A stretch of 61,941 nucleotides of DNA from Silene noctiflora (taxonomy: Eukaryota; Streptophyta; Magnoliopsida; Caryophyllales; Caryophyllaceae), in NCBI GenBank assembly GCA_009801015.1, contig VHZZ01000012.1, forward strand, positions 602,505-664,445, written 5' to 3'. Below, piece after piece: positions 39,350-51,407 of the stretch. The position numbers and the translations under genes are program-made. The notes beneath the pieces were generated by a model that was not told the DNA's origin, searched no databases, and saw only the letters and a program-made list of their open reading frames with translations. Positions within the stretch are counted from its first letter, which is position 1; every line of letters starts with the position of its first letter.

Positions 39350-39704
39350 TTACTGATCCATTATATCCATCACTTAAGTGGACAACAGAATGACTAAATC
39401 AAATCAACACTCTGTATTAATGTACTGACTTAACAAATAATCATCTCATCGGTTACACTCTTAATGTCTACTACAGTTAATGGGTTTGCCTCCACCTAAT
39501 ATGTTTCAAATGACCTCCACTTCTATACTCTGTATGTTAGTATCACCTTCAATATATGATATCAGAAATTAAACACTGGAGCAGAAAAGATAAATATCCT
39601 ACTGTCTTCTCGCTGAATCAAGTAAATTTTCGTTAGGTCTGGCTTCTGGGTAGGTGCATACTGGGGCATTCTATTAGATAAGTGGAAAAATCAACACTCA
39701 TATT
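39350..39704 (-). other. BIN4 3' region between its stop codon and the satellite
   Basis: This ~355-bp non-repetitive stretch must hold the BIN4 3' untranslated region and termination signals, because satellite DNA begins directly beyond it. Confidence 0.5.
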
Positions 39705-42700
39705 CTACTTCTTCGCCTTGCTTTTCTTAGTTGCCTGAGGTTTCCTTTTCTTTGGCAGCTGCTTGCCTCCTCCAGCTTTTCCTTTCTTTTGTGTTCCACC
39801 CTTCATTTTGTATCACTTTAATAAGATTGATGCCATGCTAATATACGATGTATAACTACTAATAAGAGGTCAACGCATACCGCTTTTTTCTCAGATTTTC
39901 CTTTAGGTTTTTTGCCAGTCTGCTCCTCATCCCCTTCATTCTGATCAGCTTTAACATCTTTGGGCACTTTATCAGTTTCATCCTCGGATTCAAAGGAGAA
40001 TCCCTCCAAAGTTCCTATTCAAATATGCAATACAGAGAAAAGGAGATCAGCAACACTTACATTTTGCCGAATAAAAGAGATTGAGTTGAATTCAAAGGAG
40101 GCCTAACCTTCAACCATGGTCTCAGCATCAAACACATTTGACTGCGCTTTCAGCTGAACAAAATCATTCATGATGGCCTCTATCTGTTCAAGGTACACAG
40201 TGAACTACTTCAACAACCCATGATCACAGGAAGTCCATCGATATTTTGACCAAAATGCAATAGTTACATTTCTATTGTTGATAAATGGTAAAGCTACCAT
40301 ACCTTAGCTTCTGACTGACCAACGCTAACCTGAAGGAGAAAAGTTCAAACAGACAAAAATCAACCTTCTTGCAATGGAAACAGTTTATTTATGTAGTAGA
40401 TGAATAAATCTCAGCTTTATGTTTCCGTTTGGCAGTAATCTCAATTGCATGACTTATGTCACTACGATAATGATACATATCAGAATAAAGATGCTATACG
40501 AAGAGAACACGTACCACACAGAAAGTCCTTGATGGAACTATTGTAGTTCTGTATATGGTTCCTGAAATTAGAGACAGAAAGCGAGGAAAGTGAGTAGAAA
40601 TGAAACATCAGAAGCACGGAGTGTCCAGAAGATCAGCTATCATAGAATAATAGCACAATCTTTTACATAACAAACCTTTTAAATCTAAAAACATTTCAGG
40701 TTCTCCAGAAGAAGTATCTGGAATAATTACCCTCCCGACAGCACCCATGTCACCACTCAAATCAATTGATTCACCTTCACACTCAACAAGGACCTGCAAA
40801 AACATGTACTGCTTATGAAAAGATTATGTCAAAGGTAAGCTCATGTATGACATGGTTTTTTGCCTCCACATGTTGGAATCCTTCTCAAGAAAAAGATGAG
40901 GGGGGATGGCAGTTGGCAGGGGAGAACTCAAGAAGGAGGATTGAGCCTAGTATTACATTGCCATGGGTTGTCCGAGATACAGCAGAGAATTGAAATGACA
41001 GTAAACAATGGCTTTCACTGACCTACCTTACAGCGAGTAACTTTCTCAGGGAGTAGCAGCGCCAATGTAGATGAGCTAACCTGCAATTAGCATCACATCA
41101 ACTTGCAAACTCTAACAATGTGGATAGTATAGAAATAAAACAAGACTCACGCGAGATTCAATATGCTTCTCAGGTAATCCTTCCTCAACAGTATCAACAT
41201 CACCTACTTCCCCTATTGACAAACGACGTGGTAAGATACCAGAATGATCAATAATAACAATTCGGAGAGGAAAATTATACTAAAATTTCTTCCTTGTGAC
41301 ACTGAGGAACATGGGTGGCTGCCTAATTTTTCACAACATTTTCATGCTTCAATAAAATGGAGTAATATATACCTAAAACTGCATTATCTTCCATTTTAAA
41401 AGGCTCTTTTGCTTGATTATTGTCTGCAGATTCAACATCTTGAACCTCCAGCCTTTTCAGCGGAGATTTTCTCTTCTTGACCACTTTGGACGTAGAAGCC
41501 TCATTATCCTTTTGCTCCTCTTCTTTCTTCATTAATTCTGATAATTTAGGAGTAGGTGATATTTCATCAGCTTTTTATTCTCTAAACACAATATCTAGAT
41601 AAGTAAGACTAAAGGAGTTTAAACAAAGATGAAAATTGGTAACAGATTGGTCTGGTGTCTTTAAAAGCACAACTAGTTTTGATCATCATGTGCCGGAAGA
41701 AAATTGCACCTTCTATTTTCACAGGACTACTTGTTTTCTTCTTCCTCTTAGGTTTAACCTGTTCCAGGTTCAGCTGCTTGTTAGGGGTTTTTTCCTTTTT
41801 GGCTACCTTGGATGCTGCCACATCTTCGCCATGTATACCTTCCTCTCTTATGGCAGTATCAGTGTCAGACTCAGAATCTGATGACAGTGCCCAAACTGAA
41901 TGATCCTGTGCCTGTCAAAGCAAGAACGAAAATGGTGATTATTGCCATACTCCTCAAAGCTGACGCTAAAAGACCGTCTGGCGAAAATGCCGCAGGCACC
42001 TAGATCTTTCATTGTCTGGAACCCCGTCTTTTTCATAGGAAGTTAGGAACTGCTGTTTTTCTTTTTTTTTGGGGGGGGAGGGGGGACACATGAGGGAAGT
42101 CTGAAACTAATTGTAGCACTTAAGGATACAGATAGCAGGTTTGATGTGAGGTTACCGGAGTTCTGGTTGGGTTATCCAAAGATTCTTGGCACTTAACATG
42201 ATCGTCAACTTGAGTTTTCCTCCTTTTGGAAGGTTTGTGGTTGTCGATTTTGACTCGTTTGTTGGATGGCTTAGCAGTAGAAGCGTTTTCATCCAAAATG
42301 TAATCTGGTGTAGGATTTTTATCCGCGGAAGGCTCAGAGTCAGATGATAAGGTTGTAACTCGAATAGTAGGAGCCTGTTTGACAAGAATGGATTCAGAAA
42401 ACAAGAATGAGGAATTGAAAAGAGATGGATGGAATGAGTAGGAAAATAAAGATGGATGAATGCAGCAGGTACATAGAGCAGAAGAATAGTTGAAATAAAG
42501 ATGGATGAATGCAGCAGGTACATAGAGCAGAAGAATAGTTGAAATAGTGTTAACAAGTATTGTATGGTGAATTGAAAAGAGAGGAATTGCAGTAAACAGT
42601 AAGCATGGAGACGACAGGCAAATGTATAAGCTAAGGTAGATTCAATCAAGCAAGTATTAACAGCAAACATGGAAGCAGTAAGCAATATGAGAAGATTGAA

Positions 42701-42785
42701 TTATTAAATAGGGAGTAGAAATGAAGAAAAGAAAAGAAACCTGAAAAGAACGCAACCAATCGGGAGAATCTTCTCTTTCTGACAT
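39705..42785 (-). CDS. BIN4: DNA-binding protein BIN4, component of the plant topoisomerase VI complex
   Basis: Twelve exons, complement(39705..39800, 39881..40014, 40108..40183, 40303..40329, 40515..40561, 40676..40793, 41027..41080, 41151..41212, 41373..41570, 41710..41911, 42156..42374, 42741..42785), 425 residues; all phases join and all introns are GT-AG. It opens MSEREDSPDWLRSFQAP, the BIN4 start motif. A Ser/Asp/Lys-rich disordered half follows (SSDSESDTD, KRKSPLKR). The conserved core has LVECEGESIDLSGDMGAVGR, MFLDLKGTIYRTTIVPSRTF, VGQSEAKIEAIMNDFVQL and ETMVEGTLEGFSFES. It ends in a Lys-rich tail (PKKRKPQATKKSKAKK) able to serve for DNA binding and nuclear import. In Arabidopsis, BIN4 works with Topo VI in endoreduplication and cell growth. 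The length is close to the Arabidopsis protein (about 450). The 41570 acceptor was chosen because the nearest upstream AG puts a stop in frame. Confidence 0.93.
42444..42541. repeat. 49-bp tandem duplication in BIN4 intron 1
   Basis: The unit starting AAATAAAGATGGATGAATGC occurs twice with period 49 (42444 and 42493), and the copies appear identical. It lies within the first intron (between 42374 and 42741) and does not touch coding sequence. Confidence 0.85.
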
Positions 42786-44976
42786 GATTATAAAACAACA
42801 CAAAGCCGATGATCAACAAGATTATAATCAATCAAAACAGGAATTTGGTAATCAATAAACCCTAGGGTTTCATAGATACATCAATTAAACTAACACACAC
42901 ATCCTACTACGGAGTACGGACTACTCACTACTCTCAGATATAGATAATAATACTCAGATCAATGTCGCCCAATTATTCAACTACTGCCGCTTGTTCGCTA
43001 TTGCTGCTCAGATAGATATTTTGTTTTTCGAAACCACTTTCGGCCCACCACAGCCCACATTAGGGGTGTTCAAATAACGGTTCCATTCGGTCCACTTCAC
43101 CCAAATTCAAATTTAATTCGGCTCCGATGCGTTTTTATTTAACCAAACTTCGAGCCTAAGTTGCACCGTTTCTAACGGTTATGATGAACGGTTCAATTAA
43201 ACGCTTTAAACGGTTATAACTGGCTCGGTTAATAGTTAATCGATAATCATTCTAAATAAGTAATTTAGCTTCAATTTCCATTTACTTTTCCAGGTTATTT
43301 AATTAAAGTTTCATTATTAATTATGTTTAACTATAAAATTAAGTAAATATACTTCAATATTTAACAAATTTTAAAATTTAGGACCGATGTCGATTTAACA
43401 TAGATTATATTTATGAGTATACAGTTAAACATTTTAAAATTATTTTATTTTCTTTTTACGGTGCAATTCAAATGCGATTCATCATATATTTTACCAATTG
43501 TATAATATAAATTTTATGAAGTAAGCATGTATTTAGGGTAGTAGTGGAGCTGATATTTGGTTATTTATTTACTAGTATAAATCTCGTGCTACAGCACAAT
43601 ATTTTTTAGATTTGATTTATAAAGAGGCGGTTCTAATAAAATTATTTAAATAAATTAATTGTACCTTTAATTTAATGTTTTAATGTACTAATATAATATT
43701 AGTAAGAGGTAGAAAATAATTACTACCGTCAAAAGACACTTTTAAGTTATTTTTGTCTTAAACTACTAATATTATTATACTTTACTATTAAGAATAATTT
43801 ATGACATTAATAATACATTTACTTAGAATTAAAATCCAATTAAAACGCGTATCAGCCTTGTAAAGATAAAGAAAACCGGTAAAAACAATATATGTATATA
43901 TTTGTTTATAGTAGAGATTGAGAAGGTAAGGAGTTTGGAATTATTATATTATTAAGAATGTAAGGAATTTGCTAGATAATCTAGGAAAAGATTGATGAAT
44001 ATCGGGTAAATCATTTCAGTATATATATGTATTTATGGTATATACTTGCCAATTAGTGTAACTAATAAAGTAGAGCCAATTAGAATTTTTATGATGTGTT
44101 AATCTTTTAGTATATAGGGGATGTGAATATGTGATTGGATAAGTCGTAAAAGTTAGGGTTATGAAAGTGTAATTGAGCCCAAAAGCTTGATGTAGCCCAA
44201 TTGTGGGAGATAAATAGGCCCAGATAATTGGGGTTTGTATTTATTAGGTGCCTAAAATGATGGGAAAGGAAGATAAGAAGAAAGTGTTGAAAATAACAAA
44301 AATAAGATGTAGAATGATTCCATATTTGATGGGTTGATATAGGAGTGTGAAAGTGTTAATAATAAAGAAGCATGCTAAATCAATCAATCAAGGACTTAAT
44401 TAAGAAATAAAGTAATGGAGTCAGTCGTGATTGGGTATTATGTAGAAGCTAAAGCCAGAAGGCGTATTTGTAGAATTATTGAACAAGGACTTGATCAAAG
44501 TAAGTTGGTGAAATCTGCATTATTGAACAATTCAAAGCACATACAAATTACAATACAATTCAATACCATAGAATAGGCAGTATAATTTGTAGAATTATTT
44601 ATTGTTTTGATGGTATGAATTACTATGAATTACAATACTGGTTCATATATACATACGGAGTATGATAACGTACAGTAATTCACAAGTCAACAACATTTAA
44701 CCAGCTTTAATTTAGTATTTAAATGTCATATATAGTAATTATATACCAAGGAATGAATAATAATAATAATAGAGATTAATTGAAATGATGGAGTTTGATC
44801 AGTTGGATTATATTATATAGATAAACAACCATACTCAATTACTCATAATATATATATGTAGGAGTATTACATACATGTAGTGTTACAAAAAATTGAGTGA
44901 CAAGAAATATCATCTCCAATTTGAATAAAAGGCGTCATGTAGGAGATGAGATGTTCAGATGTATATATGATATGAT
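42786..44976. other. BIN4 5' region and a long AT-rich intergenic region
   Basis: Just upstream of BIN4 the minus strand has TAGGGTTT words (plus-strand AAACCCTAGGG near 42857-42868) that could act as a telo-box. The rest to 44976 is very AT-rich. It includes short words suggestive of old transposon debris (for example TTCGGCTCCGATGCG near 43121 and ACTAGTATAAATCTCGTG near 43571), but no complete element or gene. Confidence 0.4.
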
Positions 44977-45324
44977 CTACAATGATGAGATGGATGAAGA
45001 AGACGATGCAGATTGAGAAATGGAAAGCCTGTCCATCAAGGAAGAGATATGAGCGTGATAATCACGTGCTTGCTCAACAGCTTCAACTTCAAGTTCACCT
45101 AATTGAGAGGCAAGCAGTTCCTCAGCCTCCTCTGCTATTCTCAGCCTTTCCAATACTAACTCAAGTTGTTTCCTCATCATTTCTTCCCTCTTTCTACTTT
45201 CTAACAATTCTCTTCCAAGTTCTTCATTCCTCTTCTTCATCTCCTCCAGAGATACCATACTATTACTAATATTATTATTATTATGGTAGTTTGATGATGG
45301 AGGTATAGCTATTGTTGGTGCCAT
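44977..45324 (-). CDS. LSU: RESPONSE TO LOW SULFUR (LSU) family protein, copy A
   Basis: Intronless, 115 residues, start at the ATG 45322-45324. After a Ser/Asn-rich leader (an Asn run comes from an AAT microsatellite), residues ~26-100 form a heptad-type coiled coil: MKKRNEELGRELLESRKREE, LERLRIAEEAEELLASQLGE and LEVEAVEQARDYHAHISSLM. The block SQLGELEVEAVEQARDYH is the family signature. LSU proteins are small plant coiled-coil hubs without enzymatic activity, strongly induced by sulfur deficiency and bound by many partners. The promoter carries a full UPE box upstream of a TATA box (see 45412-45452), consistent with EIL3/SLIM1 control. A paralogue lies 1.3 kb upstream in the same orientation. 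Confidence 0.92.
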   Translation of the reverse strand: MAPTIAIPPSSNYHNNNNISNSMVSLEEMKKRNEELGRELLESRKREEMMRKQLELVLERLRIAEEAEELLASQLGELEVEAVEQARDYHAHISSLMDRLSISQSASSSSSISSL

Positions 45325-45411
45325 TTTGTAGTTTGATGATGGGGATTATTATTTATTTAGTACAAACTGAATTTGATGGAATGAGTGAGGATTGGTGAAC
45401 AATTGGGCATC

Positions 45412-45419
45412 TAAATATA
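45412..45419 (-). promoter_or_regulatory. TATA box of LSU copy A
   Basis: TATATTTA on the minus strand, 88 nt before the start codon and 13 bp downstream of the UPE box. Confidence 0.55.
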
Positions 45420-45432
45420 GGCAACTACAAAC

Positions 45433-45452
45433 TGTCTAGGTTCAATGTATCT
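45433..45452 (-). promoter_or_regulatory. UPE box (sulfur-response element bound by EIL3/SLIM1) of LSU copy A
   Basis: The minus strand reads AGATACATTGAACCTAGACA. This matches the published UPE-box consensus AG(G/A)T(T/A)CATTGAACCT(A/G)GACA at every position, as far as I recall that consensus. It contains the EIN3-like half site ATGTATCT (plus strand 45445-45452). UPE boxes are known in promoters of tobacco UP9 and Arabidopsis LSU genes. Confidence 0.85.
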
Positions 45453-46607
45453 TCTTAATACTCTTCCTTAACTCCTCTATGTATTCTTATTAAACAAAGT
45501 ATGTCATGCATCATGCATCTCACTATGTTTGTGAATCTCAGATTAATTTATTGATTATGTATTGGATGAGCTATGCATTTCCGCCATTCATTCAATCATA
45601 TGGACCCTACCATTTATTAATCCATTCTATTTACGCATCGTACCTTTAATTTCTGCAATTTGCGTGCGTCGTCGTATAGATGCATTATGCAATATGCGTC
45701 TTCTTTTTCAACCTTTTTTTTCTTTTTCAACTTTTACGGACCTCATTCCTTGAAACGTAGCCCCCCTAGTTTTGTCAACCATACATACTTAAATCAAACA
45801 CCAATAATTCATGTCCTCAACTATGTAATCACCCTCATTCCCCCTCTCTTATTTATTCCTTTTACATTTAAGACAAATATAGCCGTTCATTTTAAGAGAT
45901 ACTCCGTCAACTAATCTCAATATGATAACCCATAATATAACTTTTGCAATCTTAATGGAACAACTAACTCCCACATCAACGTAGTTATCAAGACCATTAA
46001 AATTCATAAATTCGCTTCAAAATTCATCGCCATTAAAATAAAATGACTATTAAAATCTCCTTTACAATAAACCTGAAACCAATGTTATGTATAAAAATCG
46101 ATAGTCTCAATATGATGTTTTATATATCCCACATTTCAACATGATATCATACTAAAATCTTATCTACGGCATTAACAGTAATTCTAATTCCCTTTGTAGC
46201 TTATACAATGTGTAGAGATCCACTAGCTCAAAATAGTAGAAAAGCAATTAGGTACTTTATTTATTACTTATAAATCTCGGCATAATTTATGAACAAAGTT
46301 GACCAAATGTACAATCAGAAACAGAGAATTAAGAACTTTGTCTTAATCATTGGTTTACCTTTAATTAAAATACTTGTCGCAAAGAATATAAAAAGTAAAC
46401 GAATGAACGAGACGGGTACATGTCACTCCGTCGAACACTAAGACATATCAAACATAATTTTATATACATAGTATGTAGTTAATAGTTTATGCATGTACAG
46501 AAGACAATTGAACATACATATTGCGTGCCACGCCCAATTACTCCGTATTAGATCAGATATATATGTGTGTGTGATTAAACGATGAGAGTTTGATCGGCAG
46601 TTGCAGC
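45453..46607. other. Spacer between the two LSU genes
   Basis: AT-rich and without a supported gene. It contains a decayed MITE at 46340-46415. The sequence just before 46608 should be the 3' end of LSU copy B. Confidence 0.45.
46340..46415. mobile_element. Decayed relative of the 96-bp Stowaway-like MITE
   Basis: It shares TTAATCAT, GGTTTAC, TTAATTAAAATAC, GCAAAGAATATAAAAAGTAA and a final GAGACGG with the element at 16549-16644, allowing for substitutions and a small deletion. Its terminal CTCCCTC ends are lost. Confidence 0.65.
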
Positions 46608-46925
46608 TCATAAGCTGAGGTTATGAGCTTGAAGCATGTTTTGGGCACGAGAAAGCTGTTCCGTTAACTGCAAAATACGGACATGATAATCACGTGCTTG
46701 ATCAACAGCCTCAGCTTCAAACTCACCAAGCTGAGACGAAAGCATCTCCTCACCCTCCTCGGCCAGTCTCGCCCTTTCCAAAGCCCTTCTAAGCTCCTCC
46801 CTCATCTTCTCTTCTCTCGTTTTGCTTGCTTTTAGTCTTCTTTCCAACTCCTCATTACGCCTTTTCAGCTCTGTTTCTTCCACCACCACCTCCTCCTGAG
46901 GGTTTTCAACATTGTTGCGGAACAT
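46608..46925 (-). CDS. LSU: RESPONSE TO LOW SULFUR (LSU) family protein, copy B
   Basis: Intronless, 105 residues with the start at 46923-46925 (MFRNNVENPQEE). An in-frame ATG at 46970 would add 15 residues (MTPQPSHLIKL...), but they are not family-like. The coiled coil runs from ELKRRNEELERRLKASKTRE through LRRALERARLAEEGEEMLSS to the signature SQLGEFEAEAVDQARDYH and a short tail. It differs substantially from copy A outside the signature, so the duplication is not recent. The promoter has TATA at 47046-47053 and an 11-bp UPE half identical to that of copy A. Role as for copy A: a sulfur-deficiency-induced protein-interaction hub. Confidence 0.92.
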   Translation of the reverse strand: MFRNNVENPQEEVVVEETELKRRNEELERRLKASKTREEKMREELRRALERARLAEEGEEMLSSQLGEFEAEAVDQARDYHVRILQLTEQLSRAQNMLQAHNLSL

Positions 46926-47045
46926 AATTGCAATGCTAAGTTTGATAAGATGAGATGGTTGGGGAGTCAAGTTTGGAGAAATTGGGTGTCCGGTTTATTA
47001 GGAAAATAAGCAGGCACACGAGACAAGTAATGTTACCTATGCACA

Positions 47046-47053
47046 TATTTATA
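47046..47053 (-). promoter_or_regulatory. TATA box of LSU copy B
   Basis: TATAAATA on the minus strand, 121 nt upstream of the chosen start codon. Confidence 0.6.
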
Positions 47054-47065
47054 CTCAACATTACA

Positions 47066-47087
47066 TGTCTAGGTTCGTTCAGTGACT
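47066..47087 (-). promoter_or_regulatory. Half-conserved UPE box of LSU copy B
   Basis: The minus strand reads AGTCACTGAAC then GAACCTAGACA. The half GAACCTAGACA is identical to copy A, while the other half has drifted. It starts 12 bp upstream of TATA, against 13 bp in copy A. Confidence 0.6.
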
Positions 47088-47733
47088 ATCTTGTCAGAAT
47101 GCTGACTTTGCTGCTTCTTATTTTACTAATTTATTACCCAATTGGCTTCAATTTGGGATAAATACATCCGATAATCGGGATTAGTGCGGTTTAGAAGGAT
47201 TCCACAAAGCTGTTAAATGAAATAAAAGGAGTATATATTCTATATAATAATAAGAGAAGATTGAAGCAGACAAACCAACTGTTGAGGAAATCGGAGAGGT
47301 GTGTTGAGCGTTGAGCGTTGAGCTGCCCTCTCTTAAAATACAAGCAAACACGTGAGATTGGGGAATACGTTTCCATCACATACGCTGACACACAATTGTA
47401 GTTGACATTTTCAGGATCCTAACCAATCACCAGACTCGCTTTTTTAGTTTAAGCACATAATTAATCGTTTGCCTACACATCTCACTTATCTTGGGAGCAA
47501 TGACCGCGTTACAAAACACCAATTTTAAAAAAAACAGTCATCATAGAGTAATAATACATACGGCAACTTTTACAAGTAAAAACAAGATGAAGCCCCTACT
47601 GGTTAACCACCTATTTACAAGCTTTGTTAGTTTCCCCAACATCTCTACTAGTTAAAATTCTAATGCAAAAGCCTGGTCCGGTCCATCAATAAACATATAT
47701 TTACATGACTTATTCTCAATCCCTCTCGTTCCA
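47088..47733. other. Spacer between LSU copy B and ATG13
   Basis: No gene is seen. The part adjoining 47734 should be the ATG13 3' untranslated region (minus strand). A tandem GTTGAGCGTTGAGC word occurs near 47302-47320. Confidence 0.45.
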
Positions 47734-50726
47734 CTAAATCTTCCTTCCTTTGATCTCCAGAGGCAGAGCTTGACTATCCTTTTGGCTCAGCTCTTGGTTT
47801 CCGGACTTAGAGAGAAGAATGTCTTTCAACTCCCTGTAACTCTTGAGCTCTTCAAGCGCATCTGCTGCCTTCCGAGGCATCAAGTATGCGGAAGCTGTTC
47901 CAAAGTTGGTATCTTGCTGGGCGGTCTGGGAGTGGGATGAATAAAAGCTTGAATCTTGACGCAGTGGTGGGGCTGTCCTTAACATGTGTACTAGAGCACC
48001 CACTGCTGCATCCTGTGACTTCCGGCCCAATGACAGTCCAGAATTGAAATCAATCCCTTTTTTCCCATCATAACTCTGACTGCATCAACACATCACAAAC
48101 TTGATTATAGCCTACTCTGATAGCTTAAACATTAAAATTATAATCATACATTTTGACTTGAGCTCGATTCGGTTCGTTACACCGTTCCTTTGACAACACT
48201 AAATTCAGTCAGCGCTATTTTCAAGTCCCAATTTGTAGAGAATGCTAAACTCAAGCAATCATATTTACTCATCATCGCTAAAACATGGCTGTGATATGCT
48301 CGCACACGTCTACCCCCTCCTCTCCTCCCGTTTATAGGAAGAATTCTATCTCAGACCTATTCCACATCCCTTGATGGAAGTCTTGTGCAAGCCTATAAAG
48401 CAACATTCCCACCACCATCTCAAACGATACCGTTTCATGCCAAAATTAAAACCAATACAGCAGTGAGCTCAGGTAATACTGATTTTGTGAAATATCAAAT
48501 CCCAACTAGTACAATAAAACCTCGATTTCCAGGGTACTTTTGGTGACAAATTGAAAACCAACATCCATTCCTGGCCTTTGAATGTTTTTAATGCACCCCC
48601 TCCAAAACCACCCCCACAAAGCTAAAACGTCCACGCGTTTTTACTGCGTTAATTAAATGCCTCATCACCTCATGTGTCTCGTTTCTAGTGATTGTTACCC
48701 AGATTTCAGTTATTTCAGAAATTGGGACGCACACAGCTTTTTCACACTGTTAGCAAAAGAAGCTAGAGGGAACTCAACTGCCATAATATGAGAATGGGAA
48801 TTTTGGTTAATTCAAAAACTAGAGCACGCTAGGAGGGAACTCAGCTTTTTCCCACTTTTTTCAGTCAAATAGTGATACAGACTTTAGCTTCATTGTCTAG
48901 GATTTACATTTAAATTTCATTTATAGGCGAACAACACGTGTAATGGACTCCAACAATGCCATTATTAATCTTATGCAGCACAACTTCACATAAGTACACA
49001 GTTTGGTGTGGGACTCTGGAACAATCCTTCACCATACATACAGCAAAATAAACAGAGGTGATATGATAGTACCTAGTTTGGGATTCTGATGTATCAACAT
49101 CGTCAACATCAAAAGGACATGAGAAATCGCACTCATCTAAATCATCTTGAAAAGATAATTTACTTGAGCTTCTTGAAAATCCTTTATGCGGTGAGCTACC
49201 AGAAGAATGCAACCCAGAAAATCGTCCAGATTCATCTTGGCTGTCTCTCAAGACCTAACACCAAATGCACAAAAAAAAAGGTGAAAAAGGGGGAAGCATA
49301 TGAAATACCTTGATAAAAGCCTTTGTTCCCAGTTACTCTCAAGTACAGAGAAATTTATTACCTTTGGCCCAATAGATTGGTTTGCCATCCCAGAATAGAA
49401 GTCTCCAGCCCGTGAAGTGTCCAACTTTCGAGAAACCCTATTTCCAGATGGAGATGGAGAGCCATGTGGTGCAGGTTCGGGTCTTGTATTCCTTGGAGAG
49501 AAGGGGGGAAGGGAATGTCTACTAGGGTCAGACAAATTCGGAGAAAGATATCTAGGACTTCTGTTCATCATTGGGTGAGGAATAGCCATAGGGGCAGACT
49601 CGGGCCGCAGACGAGACTGGCTAGGACTATGACTAAAGTGGTATGCCGGTGCGGAAGGAGAGGAAGAAGGAGAGAAAGGAGGTGAAAGAGACTCTTCATA
49701 AGTGCTATTCTTATAAAGTCCCCTAGACATCTTAAAGTTTTGAGGTCTTTGGCCTTGTCTTTTGGTTTGATACGATGGATCATCATTTGGAGAAAAAGAA
49801 CCACCATATACAGGTGGAGATCCACTTGAAGAATGAATTTGCATGTGGATGCCACTAGACCAGCTATGAGGGCGTTGGTTGGGCATTGAAGGTAGATTTT
49901 GAGCTCCTCTTAACGAGAACGAGGACGTACGAGGTACCCTCTCCATAGATGGAAAAGCCCTCATAGGATCAGTGGCGGGACTACCAACATAATCAGCAAT
50001 TATCAAAGGAGGAAATGCAGTTGAATTTTCAAGACTAAACTCTGACAAATTTGATCTATAAGATACAGAAACACAAAGTTTACCATTTACACCCTCGACT
50101 GGGTTAAAACTATACTGCTTCATCAGTTGCTCCTCCTCCCGTGAGAAGGGATCGCTGAAAGAAGAAATCTTATACACAACATCAATATCACAAGGTTGAC
50201 TTGAGGTACTAAGTTGCTTGAATATCTTATAAGCAGGCAAATGTCTCATCATTGAGAAGAGACATCGGAAAAGAATGATTGATTTCTGATACATCTTCTT
50301 ATATAACGAAGAAATGTCGCCGGGATGAAGAGGCATCGTCTTGTGACTTTCGTACTGAACCACCCATCTCTCAACAAGTGTCTCAACTGATGCGTCCTCA
50401 AACATGTCGGCAAGGTAAAAATCATGGGCGGAGGAATCGTGGGATTCTCGACGTACAACAATTATATCAATAACCATTGGATCCATGAGATTCCTATGCC
50501 AAAACTGGAGCTTGTCTAAAGGTGCAGGACGGTCCCCTAGGGCTAAATTGAACCATTTGTCAGTTTTTTTGGGCTTTGAATTGGCGAAGAGATCTCCAGT
50601 AGGATGTAGGGGTTTAAGTGAGGGAATCCTAGAGTCGAGTATAATGTGGAGTGTCTTAAGAAGAAACTGAGAGACAATCTGCTCAAATCTTCCATAGTCT
50701 GATGAGGAAGTGACATGGAAATCCAT
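47734..50726 (-). CDS. ATG13: Autophagy-related protein 13 (ATG13), scaffold of the ATG1 kinase complex
   Basis: Three exons, complement(47734..48079, 49073..49254, 49362..50726), 630 residues, phases consistent. The N-terminal ~230 residues form the HORMA domain of ATG13: SSDYGRFEQIVSQFLLKTLH, SRIPSLKP, SDKWFNLALGDRP-type motif (here TDKWFNLALGDRP), FWHRNLMDPMVIDIIV, VERWVVQYES, YKKMYQKSIILFRCLFSMMR and LPAYKIFKQL. It continues with the SFDPV-like strand and YRSNLSEF. The rest is Ser/Pro-rich and disordered (SPPFSPSSSPSAPAYHFS), as in plant ATG13, with many phosphorylatable Ser-Pro sites. The C-terminal exons give LSFQDDLDECDFSCPFDVDD and VGALVHMLRTAPPLRQDSS. In plants ATG13 joins ATG1, ATG11 and ATG101 to start autophagosome formation downstream of TOR and SnRK1. 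The length is near that of Arabidopsis ATG13a (about 600). The intron between exons 2 and 3 is about 1 kb. Confidence 0.94.
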
Positions 50727-51407
50727 AATGTTGTGCGATGAAAAAAGGGGTATTTCGGCCTATGCATTCAGATTTCAGACCAAGGAATGCAAACCCAGAT
50801 AATGAAATCCTGCAACAAGCAGCTGAGCAGTTGCACATGTACAAATCAAACAAGCCGACAACTAGCAATAGATCCCAGTTGACAACCAACCAACCAACCA
50901 ACCAACCAACCAACCAAACTATTTATTCTGTATATTTGAATATTGTGATATGAGCAGATAACAAGCAAACAGCAGTCAAGACCACATCCTTGGCATGAGA
51001 AGATGATGGCTTTATGAAACAGAGAAAGCAACTGCCAAATTAAGATAAAAGAAATAAAAAATAAATAAAAAAAACAGTTGATTGTGAATCAAGAGGGGGG
51101 AGTTTGACCAGATTCAGCAACACAAATGGTAAAAACACAACAGAAAGATGAAGATAATAAGAAATTGATGATTAGAACTTACGAGCAATCAAGTAAAGAT
51201 GGAAGAATGATAATGATGATTCCAGGAATAAAGGAATCAGGTTTGATGATAAACAAGCAAAAGGGCAAGTTTAATTCAACAAATAAATTGACTTATATAA
51301 AAGGGATAAGAAATACGGAGTATATAATATAATAAAAGTGAATTACTAAAACAAGACGTGAAATTAATCAACTCATTGCGTCAAGTAGAGAAAGAAATAC
51401 ACAAACC

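Noticed and set aside
42152..42685. 177-residue minus-strand frame over BIN4 intron 1 and exon 2
   Set aside because: It is in a different frame from the BIN4 coding sequence and includes the intronic 49-bp duplication.
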